Shown: piece after piece, positions 1 through 9,987 of the stretch | How positions within the stretch are numbered: the first letter of the stretch is position 1 | How the letters are laid out: every line of letters starts with the position of its first letter | Source of the DNA: Cystobacter ferrugineus | GTDB lineage: Bacteria; Myxococcota; Myxococcia; Myxococcales; Myxococcaceae | Direction: 5' to 3' | Assembly: GCF_001887355.1 (NCBI RefSeq) | Contig: NZ_MPIN01000015.1 | Span: 184,268 to 248,267 of the forward strand | DNA length: 64,000 nt | Program-made: the position numbers and the translations under genes | Notes under the pieces: model-generated | What the model was told of the DNA's origin: nothing | The model's input: the letters and a program-made list of their open reading frames with translations, nothing else | Databases searched by the model: none

Positions 1-473
1 TCCAGCGCCTGGAACTCCATGGACTCCATGATGTCCCGGAACCGGACCATGTAGGACTTCAAACCCGCCAGTTTGGCAGCGGCGATGGAGCATCCGCACA
101 TCCAGGTGCATCCCGAATAGGGATTGCAGCACCTGCCCGCGTCCGCCCAGTGCGCCCCGGAGATGATGGTGTAATTGAGGGAGGTGGCCGCGACGTGGGC
201 CCGGAAGAGCGTGGACCAACTGATGAGGCTCTGCACCGCCGCCATGGACACCATGTGGGCGATCTGCGCGCGGCTCAGCAAGGCGATCTCGTTGTAGACA
301 CGCGCGGTGACGGCCGCGTTGCTGTAGGCGGCGGCATCCGCCACGGCCTGCACCTCCATCTTCTCGCGTACCTTGGTGCCGATGGACAGTGTGACCGTCA
401 CCATCAGCGTGAGCAGGAAGAGGGAGATGACCATGAGGACCATTGTCTGGCCCCGACGAGGGTAGGGTGTCAC
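1..473 (-). CDS. TadG-like Tad/Flp pilus assembly protein, partial (C-terminus outside window)
   Basis: About 157 residues are visible before the reading frame leaves the window. The N-terminus carries RRGQTMVLMVISLFLLTLMV, a short basic, Gly-Gln stretch followed by one hydrophobic helix, the usual start of TadE/TadG pseudopilin-like proteins; family knowledge places these in the inner membrane or periplasm as part of a Tad/Flp pilus apparatus. Downstream is an Ala-rich segment and a Cys-rich patch near residues 115-130 (CCNPYSGCTWMCGC). The start is the GTG at 471-473, chosen because it forms a 4-base GTGA overlap with the stop of the TadE-like gene, so the two are probably translationally coupled. 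No stop lies inside the window. The exact role (pilus versus adhesin secretion) cannot be decided from this part. Confidence 0.7.
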   Translation of the reverse strand, partial: MTPYPRRGQTMVLMVISLFLLTLMVTVTLSIGTKVREKMEVQAVADAAAYSNAAVTARVYNEIALLSRAQIAHMVSMAAVQSLISWSTLFRAHVAATSLNYTIISGAHWADAGRCCNPYSGCTWMCGCSIAAAKLAGLKSYMVRFRDIMESMEFQAL

Positions 474-1228
474 AGGACCTCCGGCGCCGGAGCGCAGTTC
501 TGGGTCTGGAAGTGCTGTCGGCGCACCGGCGTCATCATCCGCAGGCTCGCCGAGGCGTGAATGGGCATGGAGTAGAAGCCAATCGAGACGCGGCGCAGGA
601 GCTCGGCGCGGATGGAGCCCTCGAGCGTGGTGGGGTTCTCCGCGCTCCAATTGGCCCGCCGCACGGGGGTGAGCGGATCCTGCGCCGTGTAGTCCTGCAG
701 GCCCCAGCGCGCCAGCGTCATGCGGCTGATGACCCAGTCCGCGAAGGGAATCTTGAGCGGGTACCAGTAGACGAGCCGGATCTCCATGCGCCGGTTGGCG
801 CCATCCGCCTGATCGAAGTCCTGGTCCTCGTCGGGCACCGTGTCGGCCACGGGGCTGTCGCGGAGGATCCACACCAGGGCGCCCTCGACGGGATTGCCCC
901 GCGCCGAGGTCCGGTAGACGTTGTCCTTGTACCTGCCGAACGCCTGGCCGAGCTTCTGGGCGGGCGAGCCGCTGCCCCTCATGAAGGAGTGGTAGCTGGG
1001 CATCAGGGCGAGCACGGCCGCGTGGGTCATCGCCGTGCAGTCCCCGTGCTTCACGCTCCCCGAGCGCACGGCCCGGAAGGCCGCGTACTCGGCCATGATG
1101 CGGCCCTGGAGCATCAGGAACAGCTGCAAGGTCCCCAGCATCAGGAAGACGGTGAGCGGCATGGACAGAGCCGCCTCGACGGACGCCTGCCCGGACTGTC
1201 CTCGGTTGGGGGGAACACGCGGAGTCAT
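470..1228 (-). CDS. TadE-like pilus assembly protein
   Basis: 252 residues. The N-terminus MTPRVPPNRGQSGQASVEAA leads into a single hydrophobic helix (SMPLTVFLMLGTLQLFLMLQ, residues about 23-42); the GQ-ASVE-A pattern is the TadE/TadG signature recognised by a prepilin-type peptidase. The rest is a soluble, probably periplasmic domain without a catalytic motif. It lies upstream of the TadG-like gene and overlaps it by 4 bases, so the two form an operon transcribed leftwards. An FHA/sigma54 activator gene lies 164 bases upstream in the same orientation. TadE proteins are minor pseudopilins of Tad machines; the rest of the machine is not in this window. The start ATG follows directly on the last upstream in-frame possibility and fits the short N-terminus of the family. 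Confidence 0.75.
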   Translation of the reverse strand: MTPRVPPNRGQSGQASVEAALSMPLTVFLMLGTLQLFLMLQGRIMAEYAAFRAVRSGSVKHGDCTAMTHAAVLALMPSYHSFMRGSGSPAQKLGQAFGRYKDNVYRTSARGNPVEGALVWILRDSPVADTVPDEDQDFDQADGANRRMEIRLVYWYPLKIPFADWVISRMTLARWGLQDYTAQDPLTPVRRANWSAENPTTLEGSIRAELLRRVSIGFYSMPIHASASLRMMTPVRRQHFQTQNCAPAPEVL

Positions 1229-1392
1229 GGGACTCTCGTTTTCTTATACCGATAGTTGCAATCCCATCGGTCAAGTGGACGCCTCCCCGCTTGGGCGAAG
1301 GCATGCCCTCAACCCCTGGCGGGGACCGGGGCGCTCCCGTGCGCAAAATATTTGTAAATTCTTCCTCGGGCCCGCCCGCCGAGCCACCGGGC

Positions 1393-2838
<1,446 letters not shown>

Positions 2839-2906
2839 TCTCGCCTCATCATAGCAAACACCACCGGCGCGGCCCGCGCACGTCCGTGGTAGGGTCCCGC
2901 GCCCCC

Positions 2907-3938
2907 ATGCCCGCCAAGAAGGTCTCGTCCAAGAAGGCGTCCGTCCAGGCGCGCGCCAAGGCGCCCCCGCGCACCGTGGAGCCCCGGCCCTCCTCCGGCG
3001 CGGCCTCCCCCCCCCGCCTGCCCCGGCCGAAGCGGACCGTGGTCATCCTCTCGCGCAAGCGCTCGCTCTACTCCACCCGCCGGCTGGTGGAGGCCATCCG
3101 GCAGCGTGGGCATCGGCCCCTGGTGCTCGACACGTTGCGCTGCACCATGGTGCTCGCCCCTGGCCAGCCGCGGATGCTCTACCGGGGTGTGGACATCAAG
3201 GGCGTGGACGTGGTGATTCCGCGCATTGGTGCCTCCATCACCGGCTATGGCCTGGCCGTGGTGGCGCACTTCGAGATGATGGGGGTGCCGGTGCTCAACA
3301 GCGCCCTGGCCATCTCCCAGAGCCGCGACAAGCTCCGGGCGCTCCAGTTGCTGTGCCGCGCGGGCCTGGACGCCCCGCGCACGGTGATGGCGCATGACCG
3401 CAGCAACATGCGCAAGCTGGTGGAGGAGGTGGGGGGGCTGCCCGTCATCATCAAGCTCCTGCGCGGCACGCAAGGCGTGGGGGTGATGATCGCCCACACG
3501 CTCCAGGAGGTGCAGACCATCGGCAACACCTTCTGGGACCTGGGACAGGAGGTGGTGCTCCAGGAGTTCGTCGCGGAGAGCAAGGGCCGGGACGTGCGCG
3601 CCCTGGTGGTGGGCGACAAGGTGGTGGGCGCCATGCGCCGGCGGGCCAAGAAGGGCGAGTTCCGCTCCAACATCCACCGGGGCGGCGAGGGCAGCCCGGT
3701 GGAGCTGTCCGCCACCTATGTCGAGGTGGCGGTGCGGGCCGCGCGCCTGCTCGGGCTGGCGATCGCGGGGGTGGACATGCTGGAGGGCCACAACGGGCCA
3801 CGGCTCATGGAGCTCAACTCCAGTCCGGGCTTCGAGGGCCTGGAGCGGGCGACGGGGCAGGACATCGCCGGGGAGATGATCGACCACGCACTCGCCGTGA
3901 TCGAGGCGCGCGCGGCCGCCACCCGCCCGACCTTGTAA
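2907..3938 (+). CDS. RimK-family ATP-grasp ligase (alpha-L-glutamate ligase-like)
   Basis: 343 residues from the ATG at 2907; a GTG at 2886 is in frame but adds only seven residues with no better ribosome site. Residues 1-45 are a Lys/Pro/Ala-rich, probably disordered extension; the RimK-like pre-ATP-grasp domain starts at KRTVVILSRKRSLYSTRRLV. The ATP-grasp fold covers about 130-335: SRDKLRALQLL, IIKLLRGTQGVGV (nucleotide-binding loop), VVLQEFVAE, and the metal-binding end LMELNSSPGFEGLE near 300. RimK-type enzymes join glutamate or other amino acids to a carboxylate, for example the C-terminus of ribosomal protein S6 or F420; the substrate cannot be told here. The N-terminal extension is unlike E. 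coli RimK. Divergent from the FHA regulator. Confidence 0.88.
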   Translation: MPAKKVSSKKASVQARAKAPPRTVEPRPSSGAASPPRLPRPKRTVVILSRKRSLYSTRRLVEAIRQRGHRPLVLDTLRCTMVLAPGQPRMLYRGVDIKGVDVVIPRIGASITGYGLAVVAHFEMMGVPVLNSALAISQSRDKLRALQLLCRAGLDAPRTVMAHDRSNMRKLVEEVGGLPVIIKLLRGTQGVGVMIAHTLQEVQTIGNTFWDLGQEVVLQEFVAESKGRDVRALVVGDKVVGAMRRRAKKGEFRSNIHRGGEGSPVELSATYVEVAVRAARLLGLAIAGVDMLEGHNGPRLMELNSSPGFEGLERATGQDIAGEMIDHALAVIEARAAATRPTL

Positions 3939-4089
3939 AGCGGGGCGAGAGGAAGACCGGCGTCGACTTCCAGGGCAGGCGGGCGGACGAGCCCCATGCC
4001 TGGCCCTCCTGGGAATGGCCTGGGCGGCGATGGGTTGCGGGGGGAGTGACAACGAGAGCGGGCCCTTCGTAATCTGTGCGCGCTCGCAC

Positions 4090-4761
4090 ATGAAGCCCTC
4101 CTCCAAACCACTGCAGATCACCGTCTACCAGGATGTGTTGTGCGCCTGGTGCTACCTGGCCGACCTGCGGCTGGAGACCCTCAAGCATGAGTTCGGAGAC
4201 ATCGTCCGCTGGCGCGTGCGTCCCTATCCGCTGCGCGTCCACGACAAGCGGCCCACGGAGAAGGAGCTGCGGGGACTGACGGAGGAAGTCAGCCTGGCGC
4301 AGAAGGAGCCGGAGCCGGTGGCACGGCTGTTGTCGACGGAGCTGTGGCGGGGAGGAGATCCGCCGCGCTCGAGCATCCCGGCGCTCGCGGCACTGGAGGC
4401 GGCGCACCTGCAGGGCCCCGCGGCGCGCGCGCACCTCGCGCGGGCCATGCAGAAGACGGCGCTGGAGCAGGGCGTCAACGTGACGCGCACGGATGTCATC
4501 TTCGAGCTGGCCAGCCGACTGGGCCTGGACATGGGTCCCTTCTCGGTGGCGTACCACTCGGCCGACACGCGCAAGCTCATCCTCGAGGAGCACCAGCTCG
4601 CCGCGAGCCGGGGCGTGCGCGGGGTGCCCACGCTCGTCATCGCCGGCAGGTGGATGGTGTGCGGCCTGCGCGAGGTGAGCGAGTACCGCGAGTACATCCT
4701 CGGCTGTCTGAGCAAGCTGTACACGCCCCGCCCCGGCTCGTCCGAGCGCGTGGTCCATTGA
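4090..4761 (+). CDS. DsbA/FrnE-family thioredoxin-fold oxidoreductase
   Basis: 223 residues from the ATG at 4090 (MKPSSKPLQITVYQDVLCAW). The open frame continues upstream to 4015, but that stretch lacks family similarity. The CAWC motif near residues 18-21 is the CXXC redox pair of the DsbA-like thioredoxin fold. The middle is the helical insertion, and RGVRGVPTLVIAGRWMVCG near residue 180 has the cis-proline loop (GVPT) typical of FrnE/2-hydroxychromene isomerase-like DsbA proteins. No signal peptide is seen, so a cytoplasmic location is likely, as for FrnE. FrnE-like proteins act in disulfide isomerisation or polyketide chemistry; the substrate is unknown. The gene stands alone, with a lipoprotein gene 89 bases downstream. 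Confidence 0.85.
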   Translation: MKPSSKPLQITVYQDVLCAWCYLADLRLETLKHEFGDIVRWRVRPYPLRVHDKRPTEKELRGLTEEVSLAQKEPEPVARLLSTELWRGGDPPRSSIPALAALEAAHLQGPAARAHLARAMQKTALEQGVNVTRTDVIFELASRLGLDMGPFSVAYHSADTRKLILEEHQLAASRGVRGVPTLVIAGRWMVCGLREVSEYREYILGCLSKLYTPRPGSSERVVH

Positions 4762-4777
4762 GGGTTGAATTTTCATC

Positions 4778-4850
4778 TCTCCAGGCCGTCCAGGGTGTCG
4801 TCGTGCAGCACTGCGCGGGTAGGCCCACCGTCCGGGCCTGGAGAACCTCA
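4778..4850 (+). promoter_or_regulatory. Inverted repeat that may occlude a ribosome binding site
   Basis: A 10-base arm at 4778-4787 (tctccaggcc) is perfectly complementary to 4835-4844 (ggcctggaga). The right arm contains the GGAGA Shine-Dalgarno of the lipoprotein gene starting at 4851. In the transcript the two arms would pair and bury the ribosome site, with a loop of 47 bases. This could be a translational switch or chance in GC-rich DNA. Confidence 0.4.
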
Positions 4851-5867
4851 ATGCGTCGCCTCCTCTTCCTCAGCGTGTCGGCCGCCCTGGTGATGGGCTC
4901 CGGCTGTGTCGCCCACTACCATCGGCCCGCGACCTATCGCGTGTACGAGTACCATTACGCGGGCGCCCACCCGGACGTGTACGGAGGCTGGTGCACCGAG
5001 GACTACGATCACGTCCACGACTACGCGCCCTCGGACGTCAACGCCTATACCTACTCGAATCAGGTGTACGTCTACCGGGGCCCGCGCCAGGTCTGGTACT
5101 TCGACTACCACCCGGGACCGAACGGGGACACCTGCTACCTGCACGGCCGGCACCACCACGACTACTTCCCGCGCACCTACTCGGGCAGCACGTACAACTG
5201 GGACCGGGGCCGCTCGGTGTACGTCTACAACAACTACCGGCCGCCCCCGCCGCGCCACTCCTCCGGGGGATGGGACAGGGGCAGGGACAGGGACCACGAC
5301 GCCTCGCCCGCGCGTCCGCCCAGGGGCGGAGGCTACGATCCGGCTCCGCATCCCTCCTCGCCGCGTCCGCGTGACGGCGACTGGGGCTCGTCGGGCAACC
5401 GGCCGCCACCGGCAAGGCCTCCCCGGGGAGACTCCGGGGGATGGGGCAACCAGCCGCCTCCGCCCCCCTCGGGAGGAGGCCAGAATCCCCAGCCTCCGGG
5501 GGGTGGCTGGGGCCAGCCCAATCCTCCTCCGAGCAATCCAGGCAATCCGAACACCGATCCTCCCGCGCCTCGCGACAACTCCGCCCCCAGCCGCCCCTCG
5601 AGGGATCGGGATGACTCGCCTTCCCGCGGCGGTGGTTGGGGCCGCGGCGGCGGGGACAGCTCGCCGCCCCCCTCGCGCGGCGGGGACAACGGCGGGAGCC
5701 GGGGCAACAGTGGCGGCTGGGGCCGGGGCGGTAGCAGTGACAACGGCGGGAGCCGGGGCAACAGCGGCGGCTGGGGCCGGGGCGGTAGCAGTGACAACGG
5801 CGGGAGCCGGGGCAACAGCGGCGACAACGGCGGTGGCCGAGGCAATGGAGGCTGGGGCCGCCGCTGA
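4851..5867 (+). CDS. Tyr/His-rich lipoprotein with Gly-Ser-Trp-Arg repeat tail
   Basis: 338 residues. MRRLLFLSVSAALVMGSGCV is a lipoprotein signal peptide with lipobox GSGC. Residues about 20-130 are rich in Tyr, His, Asp and Trp; residues 130-275 are Pro/Arg/Gly low-complexity; the tail has tandem 18-residue repeats built on DNGGSRGNSGGWGRGG. The protein is predicted to sit in a membrane with a long flexible tail. No enzyme motif was recognised; the His/Tyr/Asp content could bind metal, but that is only a guess. The start is fixed by GGAGA six bases upstream; that site lies in an inverted-repeat arm. A terminator-like hairpin follows at 5899-5937. Confidence 0.75.
   Translation: MRRLLFLSVSAALVMGSGCVAHYHRPATYRVYEYHYAGAHPDVYGGWCTEDYDHVHDYAPSDVNAYTYSNQVYVYRGPRQVWYFDYHPGPNGDTCYLHGRHHHDYFPRTYSGSTYNWDRGRSVYVYNNYRPPPPRHSSGGWDRGRDRDHDASPARPPRGGGYDPAPHPSSPRPRDGDWGSSGNRPPPARPPRGDSGGWGNQPPPPPSGGGQNPQPPGGGWGQPNPPPSNPGNPNTDPPAPRDNSAPSRPSRDRDDSPSRGGGWGRGGGDSSPPPSRGGDNGGSRGNSGGWGRGGSSDNGGSRGNSGGWGRGGSSDNGGSRGNSGDNGGGRGNGGWGRR
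5685..5822 (+). repeat. 54-bp tandem coding repeat
   Basis: Units at 5685-5738 and 5739-5792 and a partial third from 5793 to about 5822. Each full unit encodes DNGGSRGNSGGWGRGGSS. The two full copies differ by one visible base (agt versus agc in the Ser codon), so the expansion is recent. The repeat keeps the reading frame. Confidence 0.9.
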
Positions 5868-5898
5868 CCAGGGTTGACGACCCTCCTCGGGATTCCCA

Positions 5899-5937
5899 GG
5901 GCCGCTCCCTTCCTCTCCGGAGGACGGGGGGCGGCCC
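5899..5937 (+). terminator. Rho-independent-like terminator after the repeat lipoprotein
   Basis: Arms gggccgctccc (5899-5909) and gggggcggccc (5927-5937) pair over 11 positions with one G-U, followed by cttcttc rather than a pure T run. It lies 31 bases after the stop at 5867. Confidence 0.5.
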
Positions 5938-6032
5938 TTCTTCATGCCCCGATGTTCGTTCTCCGCCCAACGCCCAGGACCCAGGGGGTGGATTGCCAAC
6001 AGGCTGGAGCGTGGAGACCTTGCCGTCCAGTC

Positions 6033-6884
6033 ATGAAGCGTTCGAATGTCCTCCTTTGCTGCACGCTGGTGGGTCTGCTCCCCACCGCCTGTTCATCCGG
6101 TGGTGCTCCGGATCCCAACGGCGATCGCAGTACCCAGGTGGATCTCGATCACCTGACCATCACCGTGTCCGGCCGCGCCGAGCTGCTTCCCGAGGCCGCG
6201 CGCCTGCTCGACGCCCAGGGGCAGGGGCTGCCCGCGCTCGACGGACTCACCGTCACCCTCGAGGAGCCCTGGGGCATGGGGGTGAATGACGAGAACGCCG
6301 TCCTGGGCGAGGGGCTCGTCGGCGAGGACCATGGCTTCTCCGTGTCCGACGTGCTCGTGCGCGGCATCCACCTGAGCCTCGCGGCGCGGCTGGAACACCC
6401 GGGACTCATGCGCAGCACCACCGTCATCTTCGACACCGCCCTCGCGCGCACGCGGCCGAGCACCGACATCTCCGACGCGCGCGCCTGGGCCCTGCCCGAG
6501 GCCTTCGAGCAGGCCCTGACGCGCTCCATCGGTGAGGCGGCCATCCGCGGCCATAGCGATCAGCGGGTGGGCACCCTGCGCGACGCGGGCTTCGTCCTCG
6601 GCCGCGTCGTGGATGCCTCCGGCGCGCCGCTCGCGGGAGCCGTCATGGTGCCCGACCGCGACGAGCTCGCCTCGCGCATCTACTACCCCTCCCCGGACTT
6701 CCAGGGCGCCACCCAGGAGGGCACGAGCGCCACGGGTCTCTTCGTCTACGTGCACCCGGGCACCGCGCCCGAGAGCTTCCTGCTGTCGGTGAAGGGGAGC
6801 GAGGCGTACGGGCCCCGCAACGTGGCGGTCACGCCCGGCTCGGCCCTCGTGCTCACGATCTCGCCGGGCACCGACGCGCGCTGA
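6033..6884 (+). CDS. Lipoprotein with carboxypeptidase-regulatory-like C-terminal segment
   Basis: 283 residues from the ATG at 6033, chosen because MKRSNVLLCCTLVGLLPTAC is a clear type II signal peptide with lipobox PTAC; the open frame extends to 5874, but upstream codons overlap the terminator of the previous gene. The mature protein is soluble and acidic. Near residues 190-210 the stretch GFVLGRVVDASGAPLAGA resembles the start of a CarboxypepD-regulatory/transthyretin-like beta domain (GxVxDxxGxPLxGAxV), and the protein ends in a beta-rich tail. The middle part is not recognised. Localisation to an envelope membrane is expected; no substrate or partner can be named. Convergent with the PD40 lipoprotein gene 21 bases away. 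Confidence 0.75.
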   Translation: MKRSNVLLCCTLVGLLPTACSSGGAPDPNGDRSTQVDLDHLTITVSGRAELLPEAARLLDAQGQGLPALDGLTVTLEEPWGMGVNDENAVLGEGLVGEDHGFSVSDVLVRGIHLSLAARLEHPGLMRSTTVIFDTALARTRPSTDISDARAWALPEAFEQALTRSIGEAAIRGHSDQRVGTLRDAGFVLGRVVDASGAPLAGAVMVPDRDELASRIYYPSPDFQGATQEGTSATGLFVYVHPGTAPESFLLSVKGSEAYGPRNVAVTPGSALVLTISPGTDAR

Positions 6885-6905
6885 GAGCCGTCCGCGCGGC
6901 CCGCG

Positions 6906-8039
6906 TCAGTGGCTGCCCGCGTCCGGTGACAGCGGCTCGCGGGGGATGAACCAGCGCGGCAGCCAGTCCGCGCCCCGCGACGTCGTCAACTGGGTCTGCC
7001 CGCTTCCATCCGCCCGCATCAGGAACAGCTCCACGTCTCCGGTGCGGTCCGAGGCGAACACCAGGTGCTTGCCCTCCGGGCTCCACGCCGGTTGATCATC
7101 CACGGCCTGGCCGCGCGTCAGCGCCACCGGCTCGCCGCCCGCCACGTCCACCACCCAGATGCGCGCCTTGGCGGCCTTTGGATCCTTCGAGGCCGCGACG
7201 AACGCCAGCCTGCGCCCATCCGGACTCCACGCGGGCTCGCGCTCCTCGCCCACCGTGGCGCTGCCCGACACCGGGCGCAGCTCCGTCCCATCCGGCTTCA
7301 TCACATACAGCCGCGTGCGCCCCTCCCGGTCGCTCAAGAAGGAAATCCACTGCCCATCCGGACTCCAGCGCGGCGCCATGTCCTCCCGATAGAAGTGGGT
7401 GAGCCGGCGCACGTCCGTCCCATCCGCCTTCATCATGTAGAGCTCCGGGTCCCCCTCGCGGCTGGACACGAACACCACCCGGGTGCCATCCGGAGACACA
7501 CTCGGCTCGAAGTTGCCCTCGCGCGCCGTGGCCAGGCCCAGCACCTCCGCGTCCGCGCGCGGCGCCTGCCGCACCACGTCGCTGAAGCCCCGTGCATCCG
7601 ACTCGGCCACCAGCCAGCTTCCGTCCGGCGCCCAGCTCGGGTTGCGCGCCCGCCCGCGGGGCTCCGTCACCTTCACCCGGGGCCCCCCCCCCAACGGCAC
7701 GAGCCAGAGCTGCTCCATGTGCAACCCCTGCACCTCCGCCGCGGACACCACCAACACCGCCGCGCCATCCGGAGACGGCGCGGCGGGGTACTCGTCCTCG
7801 GGAGCACGCGTGAGCTGGGACTCCTCGCCCGTGGGCCGCACCAGCCACACGTCGCGCTGGGGCGCCCGCTCGGACACGAAGGCGATGACGCCCGGCAGGG
7901 CCCGCCGCTCCTCCAGGGACAGGGGCGCGGACGCATCCCCGCCACACCTCCCCGCCCCACACCCGGCCAGGGCCAGGGCGAGCACGGCCAGCCGCCGCGC
8001 TCCCCCTCGTCCCCTCCTCATCACCCGCTCACGCGTCAT
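6906..8039 (-). CDS. TolB-like PD40 beta-propeller lipoprotein
   Basis: 377 residues from the ATG at 8039; a GTG one codon earlier and an ATG at 8021 are alternatives, and the signal peptide begins at the latter (MRRGRGGARRLAVLALALAG, lipobox LAGC). The mature part has about six PD40/WD40-like repeats with the recurring pattern WSPDGxxLxFxSxRxGxxxLYxMxxDGT (for example PRWSPDGQWISFLSDREG and PAWSPEGKHLVFASDRTG). Such repeats form a six-bladed propeller like the C-terminal domain of TolB, a periplasmic protein-binding scaffold. It lies 12 bases downstream of the amidase gene on the same strand, so the two are probably co-transcribed, which suggests a role in cell-wall maintenance. It lacks TolB's N-terminal domain, so it is not TolB itself. 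Confidence 0.85.
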   Translation of the reverse strand: MTRERVMRRGRGGARRLAVLALALAGCGAGRCGGDASAPLSLEERRALPGVIAFVSERAPQRDVWLVRPTGEESQLTRAPEDEYPAAPSPDGAAVLVVSAAEVQGLHMEQLWLVPLGGGPRVKVTEPRGRARNPSWAPDGSWLVAESDARGFSDVVRQAPRADAEVLGLATAREGNFEPSVSPDGTRVVFVSSREGDPELYMMKADGTDVRRLTHFYREDMAPRWSPDGQWISFLSDREGRTRLYVMKPDGTELRPVSGSATVGEEREPAWSPDGRRLAFVAASKDPKAAKARIWVVDVAGGEPVALTRGQAVDDQPAWSPEGKHLVFASDRTGDVELFLMRADGSGQTQLTTSRGADWLPRWFIPREPLSPDAGSH

Positions 8040-8051
8040 CACGTTCCACGC

Positions 8052-9677
8052 CTATTGCACGCGGATGGCGTCCGCGATGACCACGTAGCCCTCGGGGGCC
8101 CAGCGGCTGACCTGCACCTTGTTCCACCCGGCCGGGAAGCTCCAGGTGCCGAGCGTGTTCCAGGCCCCTCCGCCCGTCTGCTGGTTCTTGGTCACCGAGG
8201 CCAGCTTCGTGCTGCCCCCGTAGATGACGAAGGGCGTCGCCGTCGAGCGGTTGGTGCCCGCCGTCCACCAGGCGGAGATCGTCCGGGTGCCCGCCGCGGG
8301 CAGGTAGAAGTGGAACGTCGCCGGCTCCGACACGGCCTCCGTCGCGGCGTAGAGGTAGTCCGAGCCGAAGTAGTTCGGCGTCGAGGACGCGGACGCCCAC
8401 GTGCCCGTCAGCTCGATGTAGCCCTTGGCCCTGTCGTTGAGGGCGTTGTTGCTGTCGACGGTGATGGCCGTGGTGCTCCCACCGCCGTCCGTGCCGCCGC
8501 AGTAGGTCTTCACCTTGCTGAGGTACGTGCTCCACGGCCAGTTGGGACCCGGGTCCGTGCGGCTGGCCGGCTGGAGCTTGCCATGAGCCACGATGTGGTA
8601 GCTGTCGATGGGGATCGCCTGGCCCTTGGTGATGTCGCACGAGAGCTTCGCCGACGCCTCGATCTGCCCCGACGGGAAGGAACTCTGGCTGGCCGAGCCA
8701 CCGTGTTCGATGCCCACCGAGAAGTGGTTCACCGACACGCCACTCAGCGAGCCCATCGTGCCCCCGTTGAGGCTCGGATCGTAGGACGCACCCACGTGCC
8801 AGCCCCGGTTCGACTCGCGCACGAGCTGGGAGATCTCGCTGCCGTCCTCCTTCACCACGTAGTGCGCGCTCACCCCGGAGGCCGAGTTCGTCAGCCAGCT
8901 CCAGCAGCTCGAGTAGGAGCCCTCGCACGTGTGGATGACGATCATCTGCACGTCACCCTGGCTGCCCGTGGGACGAGAGTTGTAGTTGGGCGAGGGACGC
9001 CAGACGGCCGCGGCGTAGTCCGGGCCCGCCAGCATCGCGCGCGCCCTCGGAGAGTCGAACCGGGCCGCCACCTCGCTCGGCATCAACGACACCGCCACCC
9101 GGCCCTCCGGCGTCTGCGCCACCACGCCCTCGCGCATCACCCCATACACGTCCCGGTGCACGTACTCCGCCTGCGCCTCCGGATTCGTGATTCCGCTCAG
9201 CTTCACCACCACCGGAGCCCACGCCCCCACGTCGCTCCGGTCCAGTCCCGCTTCCTCCGCGTAGCTCGACAGCAGCGCCGCCGCCGCCCGGATGTTCTCC
9301 TCCGGCTTCGTGCGCGCCGCCTCCTCCGTCACTCCCGCCAGCCTCGCGCCTTCCACCAGCTTCTCGCCCCGCAGCGCCATCAGACCGTGCGCCGCCGGCA
9401 TCCCCTCGAACTCCTGCTGGCCGGAGATCATCTCGAAGCGCGTCTCGGCATGGGCGATGGCCTTGAGCAGATCCGCCGGGACCTGGAAGTCACGGGCCGC
9501 CTGGGCGAAGGCCTCGTTCAGCTCGTAGGGCGTGCGCTGCGCCTCGCGCTGCTCCGGGGTGCGCGTGTCTTCCACGCTGGAGCCAGTGGCGGCGCCCTCC
9601 ACGGCGTCTTGCGGACCACAGGCGGAAAGGCACAACGCTGCAACCGCGGCCACCATCGGGGGACGGAAAGGACGCAT
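8052..9677 (-). CDS. Three-domain peptidoglycan hydrolase: SLT-like, amidase_2, golvesin-like C-terminal domain
   Basis: 541 residues. The start is the ATG at 9677, preceded by AAGGAGA six bases upstream; a TTG two codons earlier is less likely. The signal peptide is lipoprotein-like ([20 protein letters not shown]). Residues 60-165 resemble a lytic transglycosylase: [16 protein letters not shown] (candidate catalytic Glu), [11 protein letters not shown] and [13 protein letters not shown]. Residues about 225-385 are an N-acetylmuramoyl-L-alanine amidase of the Amidase_2/PGRP type, with candidate zinc histidines in VIHTCEG and HIVAHGKL. Residues 404-541 match the golvesin C-terminal-like domain ([27 protein letters not shown]). 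Family knowledge predicts cleavage of both the sugar backbone and the stem-peptide bond. The likely place of action is the periplasm or prey wall. It heads an operon with the PD40 lipoprotein. Confidence 0.85.
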   Translation of the reverse strand: MRPFRPPMVAAVAALCLSACGPQDAVEGAATGSSVEDTRTPEQREAQRTPYELNEAFAQAARDFQVPADLLKAIAHAETRFEMISGQQEFEGMPAAHGLMALRGEKLVEGARLAGVTEEAARTKPEENIRAAAALLSSYAEEAGLDRSDVGAWAPVVVKLSGITNPEAQAEYVHRDVYGVMREGVVAQTPEGRVAVSLMPSEVAARFDSPRARAMLAGPDYAAAVWRPSPNYNSRPTGSQGDVQMIVIHTCEGSYSSCWSWLTNSASGVSAHYVVKEDGSEISQLVRESNRGWHVGASYDPSLNGGTMGSLSGVSVNHFSVGIEHGGSASQSSFPSGQIEASAKLSCDITKGQAIPIDSYHIVAHGKLQPASRTDPGPNWPWSTYLSKVKTYCGGTDGGGSTTAITVDSNNALNDRAKGYIELTGTWASASSTPNYFGSDYLYAATEAVSEPATFHFYLPAAGTRTISAWWTAGTNRSTATPFVIYGGSTKLASVTKNQQTGGGAWNTLGTWSFPAGWNKVQVSRWAPEGYVVIADAIRVQ

Positions 9678-9987
9678 GGGCAATCTCCTTGAACAAGGAT
9701 GGGGGTGGGGCAGCTAAAATGCTCTTTCCCCTTCCCCAAGGGAAGTCGGTTTTTTCTCAGAACCTGAGTTTCGAGAAAAAAAGCCGTGTTTCGCACCGCG
9801 TCCAACGCCTCACTCCGACGCGGAGTCTGTCCTGGCTGAGACTGTCATTCATGGTGACGGGCGCGCGCCCCGCGCAACGCCATGCGGCAAAACGTCTGGA
9901 AGCCCGCACCCCATTCGTCGCGAGGACTGACAGATGGGGGACGTCGAGGACGACGCGGGTGGCGGCTTTGGGTTAGGAGAAGACACC
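9678..9987. other. Divergent intergenic region with AT-rich inverted repeat
   Basis: This 310-base gap separates the divergent amidase and phosphoesterase genes. It holds the amidase ribosome site (AAGGAGA) and, at 9747-9786, an AT-rich inverted repeat: cggttttttctc on the left, gagaaaaaaagccg on the right. Inside it is a perfect small hairpin, ctcag-aac-ctgag (9756-9768). The A/T runs of the arms would give a terminator-like U tract in both directions. The rest, 9787-9975, shows no gene or motif that I recognise. Confidence 0.5.

Noticed and set aside
1243-1274. Promoter for the Tad genes (TTGACC and TATAAG on the minus strand).
   Set aside because: The spacing is 20 bases, too long for a confident call.
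6906-8039. tolB.
   Set aside because: Propeller repeats are present but the TolB N-terminal domain and the tol-pal neighbours are missing.
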